DNA from: Lelliottia nimipressuralis
GTDB taxonomy: Bacteria > Pseudomonadota > Gammaproteobacteria > Enterobacterales > Enterobacteriaceae
Assembly (NCBI RefSeq): GCF_004115925.1
Contig: NZ_SDDX01000020.1
Span: forward strand, 1 to 64,000
DNA: 64,000 bases
Direction of reading: 5' to 3'
The stretch's first letter is position 1. The number at the start of each line of letters is the position of its first letter. Below the pieces are notes generated by a model. That model searched no databases, was not told the DNA's origin, and worked only from the letters and a program-made list of their open reading frames with translations. Positions 61,447 to 64,000 of the stretch are shown one piece after another. A program made the translations under genes and the position numbers.

Positions 61447-61857
61447 ATGCGTAATTTCGATTTTTCCCCGCTGTACCGTTCTGCTATTGGTTTTGATCGC
61501 CTGTTCAACCATTTAGAAAATAACCAAAGCCAGGGTAACGGTTACCCTCCATACAACGTTGAGCTGGTTGACGAAAACCACTACCGCATTGCCATTGCTG
61601 TCGCCGGTTTCGCTGAGAGCGAACTGGAAATCACCGCGCAGGACAACCTGCTGGTGGTGAAAGGCGCACATACGGCAGAGCAGAAAGAACGTACCTATCT
61701 CTACCAGGGCATTGCTGAGCGCAACTTTGAACGCAAATTCCAGCTCGCCGAAAATATCCACGTTTACGGTGCAAACCTGGTGAACGGTCTGCTGTTTATC
61801 GATCTGGAACGTGTGATTCCGGAAGAGAAAAAACCGCGCCGTATCGAGATCAACTAA
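61447..61857 (+). CDS. ibpA: Small heat-shock protein IbpA
   Basis: ATP-independent holdase of 136 residues that coats aggregates with IbpB and hands them to DnaK/ClpB. The alpha-crystallin domain spans about residues 35-125, with the family segments [11 protein letters not shown] and [15 protein letters not shown]; the C-terminal IEI-type anchor motif is RRIEIN. It is one residue shorter than E. coli IbpA. Confidence 0.97.
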   Translation: MRNFDFSPLYRSAIGFDRLFNHLENNQSQGNGYPPYNVELVDENHYRIAIAVAGFAESELEITAQDNLLVVKGAHTAEQKERTYLYQGIAERNFERKFQLAENIHVYGANLVNGLLFIDLERVIPEEKKPRRIEIN

Positions 61858-61991
61858 TTTAAGCGGGTCGCTCGCGCGGCCCAACCAGAGTGGCTTGCCG
61901 AAACGGGAGCCTGTGCGAATCCATGTGGATTTGCAGGAACAACTGCGCACTAAAAACAGTGCTTAACTCGCTTCTCAGAAGGAGATTAACA

Positions 61992-62420
61992 ATGCGTAAC
62001 TACGATTTATCCCCCCTGCTGCGTCAGTGGATTGGTTTTGACAAACTGGCTAACGCCCTGCAAAGCACGGCTGAACAACAGAGTTTTCCGCCGTACAACA
62101 TCGAAAAAAGCGATGACAACCACTACCGCATCACGCTGGCGCTGGCCGGATTCCGTCAGGAGGATCTCGATATCCAGCTCGAAGGCGCGCGCCTGACGGT
62201 GAAAGGGACGCCGGAAAAACCACAAACCGAGACCCAGTGGCTGCATCAGGGCCTGGTGACTCAGCCGTTTAGCCTGAGCTTTACCCTGGCTGACCATATG
62301 GAAGTCTCCGGAGCGACCTTTACCAACGGGCTGTTGCACATTGATTTGACTCGCAACGTGCCGGAAGCACTGGCACCGCAGAAAATCGCCATCAGCGAAC
62401 GTCCGGCGCTGAACAGCTAA
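61992..62420 (+). CDS. ibpB: Small heat-shock protein IbpB
   Basis: Partner of IbpA, 142 residues as in E. coli. The alpha-crystallin domain lies at about residues 33-125 ([30 protein letters not shown]), with C-terminal [11 protein letters not shown]. The start [13 protein letters not shown] has AGAAGGAGAT upstream; in-frame ATGs further upstream lie in the leader. The 134-bp ibpA-ibpB spacer contains CTCGCTTCTCAGAAGGAG, in which the CGCTTCT part may sequester the ribosome-binding site as a second thermometer. Confidence 0.97.
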   Translation: MRNYDLSPLLRQWIGFDKLANALQSTAEQQSFPPYNIEKSDDNHYRITLALAGFRQEDLDIQLEGARLTVKGTPEKPQTETQWLHQGLVTQPFSLSFTLADHMEVSGATFTNGLLHIDLTRNVPEALAPQKIAISERPALNS

Positions 62421-62508
62421 TTTGTGTCGGAAGGCGCTACGCTTTCCCGGCCAACAAAACCCGCAGGCCTGCTCAAGGGCAGTGTCTGCGGGCAAAGCAA
62501 ACGACTAA

Positions 62509-62532
62509 GCCCCGCTTTCGCGGGGCTTTTTT
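62509..62532 (+). terminator. Intrinsic terminator of ibpAB
   Basis: GCCCCGC (62509-62515), loop TTTC, GCGGGGC (62520-62526), then TTTTTT. A second G/C-rich hairpin (CCCGCAGGC ... GTCTGCGGG, about 62459-62491) precedes it. Confidence 0.92.
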
Positions 62533-62611
62533 GTGCGCCATCGCCCATACAAACCCCATAACCTCTGCGAGAATCCCCTTAATCACTAAGGATATGCGCA
62601 GGGAAAAGGTC

Positions 62612-64000
62612 ATGAGTGATATCGCGTTAACGGTTAGCGTGTTGGCCCTGGTTGCAGTGGTTGGGCTGTGGATTGGCAATATCAAAATCCGCGGTGTCGG
62701 ATTTGGCATTGGCGGAGTGCTTTTCGGCGGTATTTTTGTCGGCCATTTCGCCGATCAGCTTGGGTTAACCCTCAGCGCTGAAATGCTGCACTTCATTCAG
62801 GAATTCGGCCTGATCCTCTTCGTCTACACCATCGGCATTCAGGTCGGACCTGGGTTTTTCGCCTCGCTGCGCGTCTCCGGGCTGCGGCTGAATCTCTTTG
62901 CTCTCGGCATTGTCGCCATGGGCGGCCTCGTCACCGCCATTCTGCATAAAATCTTTGATATTCCGCTCCCGGTGGTGTTGGGGATTTTCTCCGGCGCGGT
63001 CACCAATACTCCTGCGCTGGGGGCCGGACAGCAAATTCTGCGCGATCTGGGCATTGCGCCCGGCGTAGTGGATCAGATGGGGATGAGCTATGCGATGGCT
63101 TACCCGTTTGGTATTTGCGGCATTCTGCTTACCATGTGGCTGGTGCGTGTGCTGTTTCGTATCAACGTGGACGACGAAGCCAAAAAGCATGAATCCACGA
63201 TCACCAACGGCCACATGCTGATCAAAACCATCAACATTCGCGTCGAAAACCCCAATCTGAACCACATGGCGATTCAGGATGTGCCGATTCTGAATAGCGT
63301 CAATATCATCTGTTCGCGCCTGAAGCGGGACGAAATGCTGATGGTCCCGTCCCCCGGCACTGTGATTCAGCTCGGGGACTTATTGCACCTGGTCGGCCAG
63401 CCCGGCGATCTGCACAGCGCGCAACTGGTGATCGGCCAGGAGGTAGACACCTCCCTCTCGACGCGGGGCACCGACATGTGCGTGGAACGCGTTGTGGTCA
63501 CCAATGAGCAGGTATTGGGCAAGAAAATCCGCGATCTGCAGGTAAAAGAGCGATACGACGTAGTGATCTCACGCCTGAATCGTGCGGGCGTTGAACTGGT
63601 TGCCAGTCCGGATGCCAGCCTGCAGTTTGGCGATATCCTCAATCTGGTTGGCCGCCCGTCATCCATCGATGCCGTCGCCGATATGGTCGGCAATGCGCAG
63701 CAAAAATTGCAGCAGGTGCAGATGCTGCCGGTGTTTATCGGTATCGGGCTGGGGGTGCTGCTCGGCTCAATTCCCCTCTACGTGCCCGGATTCCCGGTAG
63801 CGCTCAAGCTCGGTCTGGCGGGCGGGCCGCTGATCATGGCGCTGATTTTGGGGCGTATCGGCTGTATCGGGAAGCTGTACTGGTTCATGCCGCCAAGCGC
63901 CAACCTGGCCCTGCGCGAGCTGGGCATTGTGCTGTTCCTCTCGGTAGTGGGGCTGAAATCTGGCGGCGACTTTATCCACACTCTGACGCAGGGCGAGGGG
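62612..64000 (+). CDS. yidE: YidE/AspT-like putative transporter, 3' end outside the window
   Basis: The first 463 residues of a protein about 553 long in E. coli. An N-terminal block of about five membrane helices ([19 protein letters not shown] onward; [16 protein letters not shown] is the AspT/YidE duplication signature) is followed by two cytoplasmic RCK_C (TrkA_C-like) regulatory domains (about residues 195-360, with [15 protein letters not shown] and [11 protein letters not shown]) and the beginning of the second helix block. No stop codon occurs before base 64000. The substrate is unknown. The start MSDIALTVS follows GGGAAAAGGTC. Confidence 0.94.
   Translation, partial: MSDIALTVSVLALVAVVGLWIGNIKIRGVGFGIGGVLFGGIFVGHFADQLGLTLSAEMLHFIQEFGLILFVYTIGIQVGPGFFASLRVSGLRLNLFALGIVAMGGLVTAILHKIFDIPLPVVLGIFSGAVTNTPALGAGQQILRDLGIAPGVVDQMGMSYAMAYPFGICGILLTMWLVRVLFRINVDDEAKKHESTITNGHMLIKTINIRVENPNLNHMAIQDVPILNSVNIICSRLKRDEMLMVPSPGTVIQLGDLLHLVGQPGDLHSAQLVIGQEVDTSLSTRGTDMCVERVVVTNEQVLGKKIRDLQVKERYDVVISRLNRAGVELVASPDASLQFGDILNLVGRPSSIDAVADMVGNAQQKLQQVQMLPVFIGIGLGVLLGSIPLYVPGFPVALKLGLAGGPLIMALILGRIGCIGKLYWFMPPSANLALRELGIVLFLSVVGLKSGGDFIHTLTQGEG

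Overview
The window is the replication-origin region of an enterobacterial chromosome. Protein lengths, gene order and start-codon choices (TTG for rbsR; GTG for rsmG, atpF and dnaA) match Escherichia coli closely. The absence of tnaCAB between mnmE and mdtL, the absence of a bgl-type block between phoU and yieH, and a family 9 pectate lyase gene between atpC and glmU fit an Enterobacter/Lelliottia-like member of the Enterobacteriaceae better. The genus is an inference; no rRNA gene lies inside the window to settle it.

Layout. Bases 1-34 hold a leftward rrn P1 promoter, so an rRNA operon starts just outside. Next come yieP-hsrA (rightward) and the ribose operon rbsDACBKR (leftward, with two RbsR operators), then kup, ravA-viaA (viaA carries a one-base frameshift), asnA/asnC divergent, and mioC. 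oriC lies at about 15.55-15.82 kb and is followed by mnmG and rsmG. The F1Fo ATP synthase operon atpIBEFHAGDC occupies 19.16-26.03 kb. An accessory patch at 26.1-28.6 kb holds two near-perfect CRP sites, a possible 23-residue ORF and the leftward PL9 lyase gene with KdgR-like boxes. Then follow glmU, glmS (intact, unoccupied attTn7 region), Pho boxes and pstSCAB-phoU.

From 37.2 to 43.0 kb lie yieH, adeP, chrR, yieE, yidZ and mdtL. The leftward set mnmE, yidC, yidD, rnpA, rpmH is divergent from dnaA-dnaN-recF-gyrB, with a roughly 600-bp promoter region between. After yidA comes the complete D-galactonate operon dgoRKADT with its own operator, then yidR, yidQ, the heat-shock genes ibpA and ibpB with thermometer-like leaders, and yidE, which runs off the right edge.

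Together these genes cover initiation and control of replication (oriC, dnaA, dnaN, gyrB, mioC), energy conversion (atp), cell-wall precursor supply (glmU, glmS), phosphate and potassium uptake, tRNA modification (mnmE, mnmG), membrane-protein insertion (yidC) and sugar or sugar-acid use (rbs, dgo, the pectate lyase). No CRISPR array, prophage, insertion sequence, tRNA gene or defence island was seen. The parts that depart from the familiar layout are the viaA frameshift, the atpC-glmU patch, a perfect inverted repeat upstream of the atp promoter, and an inverted repeat upstream of the ibpA heat-shock promoter.
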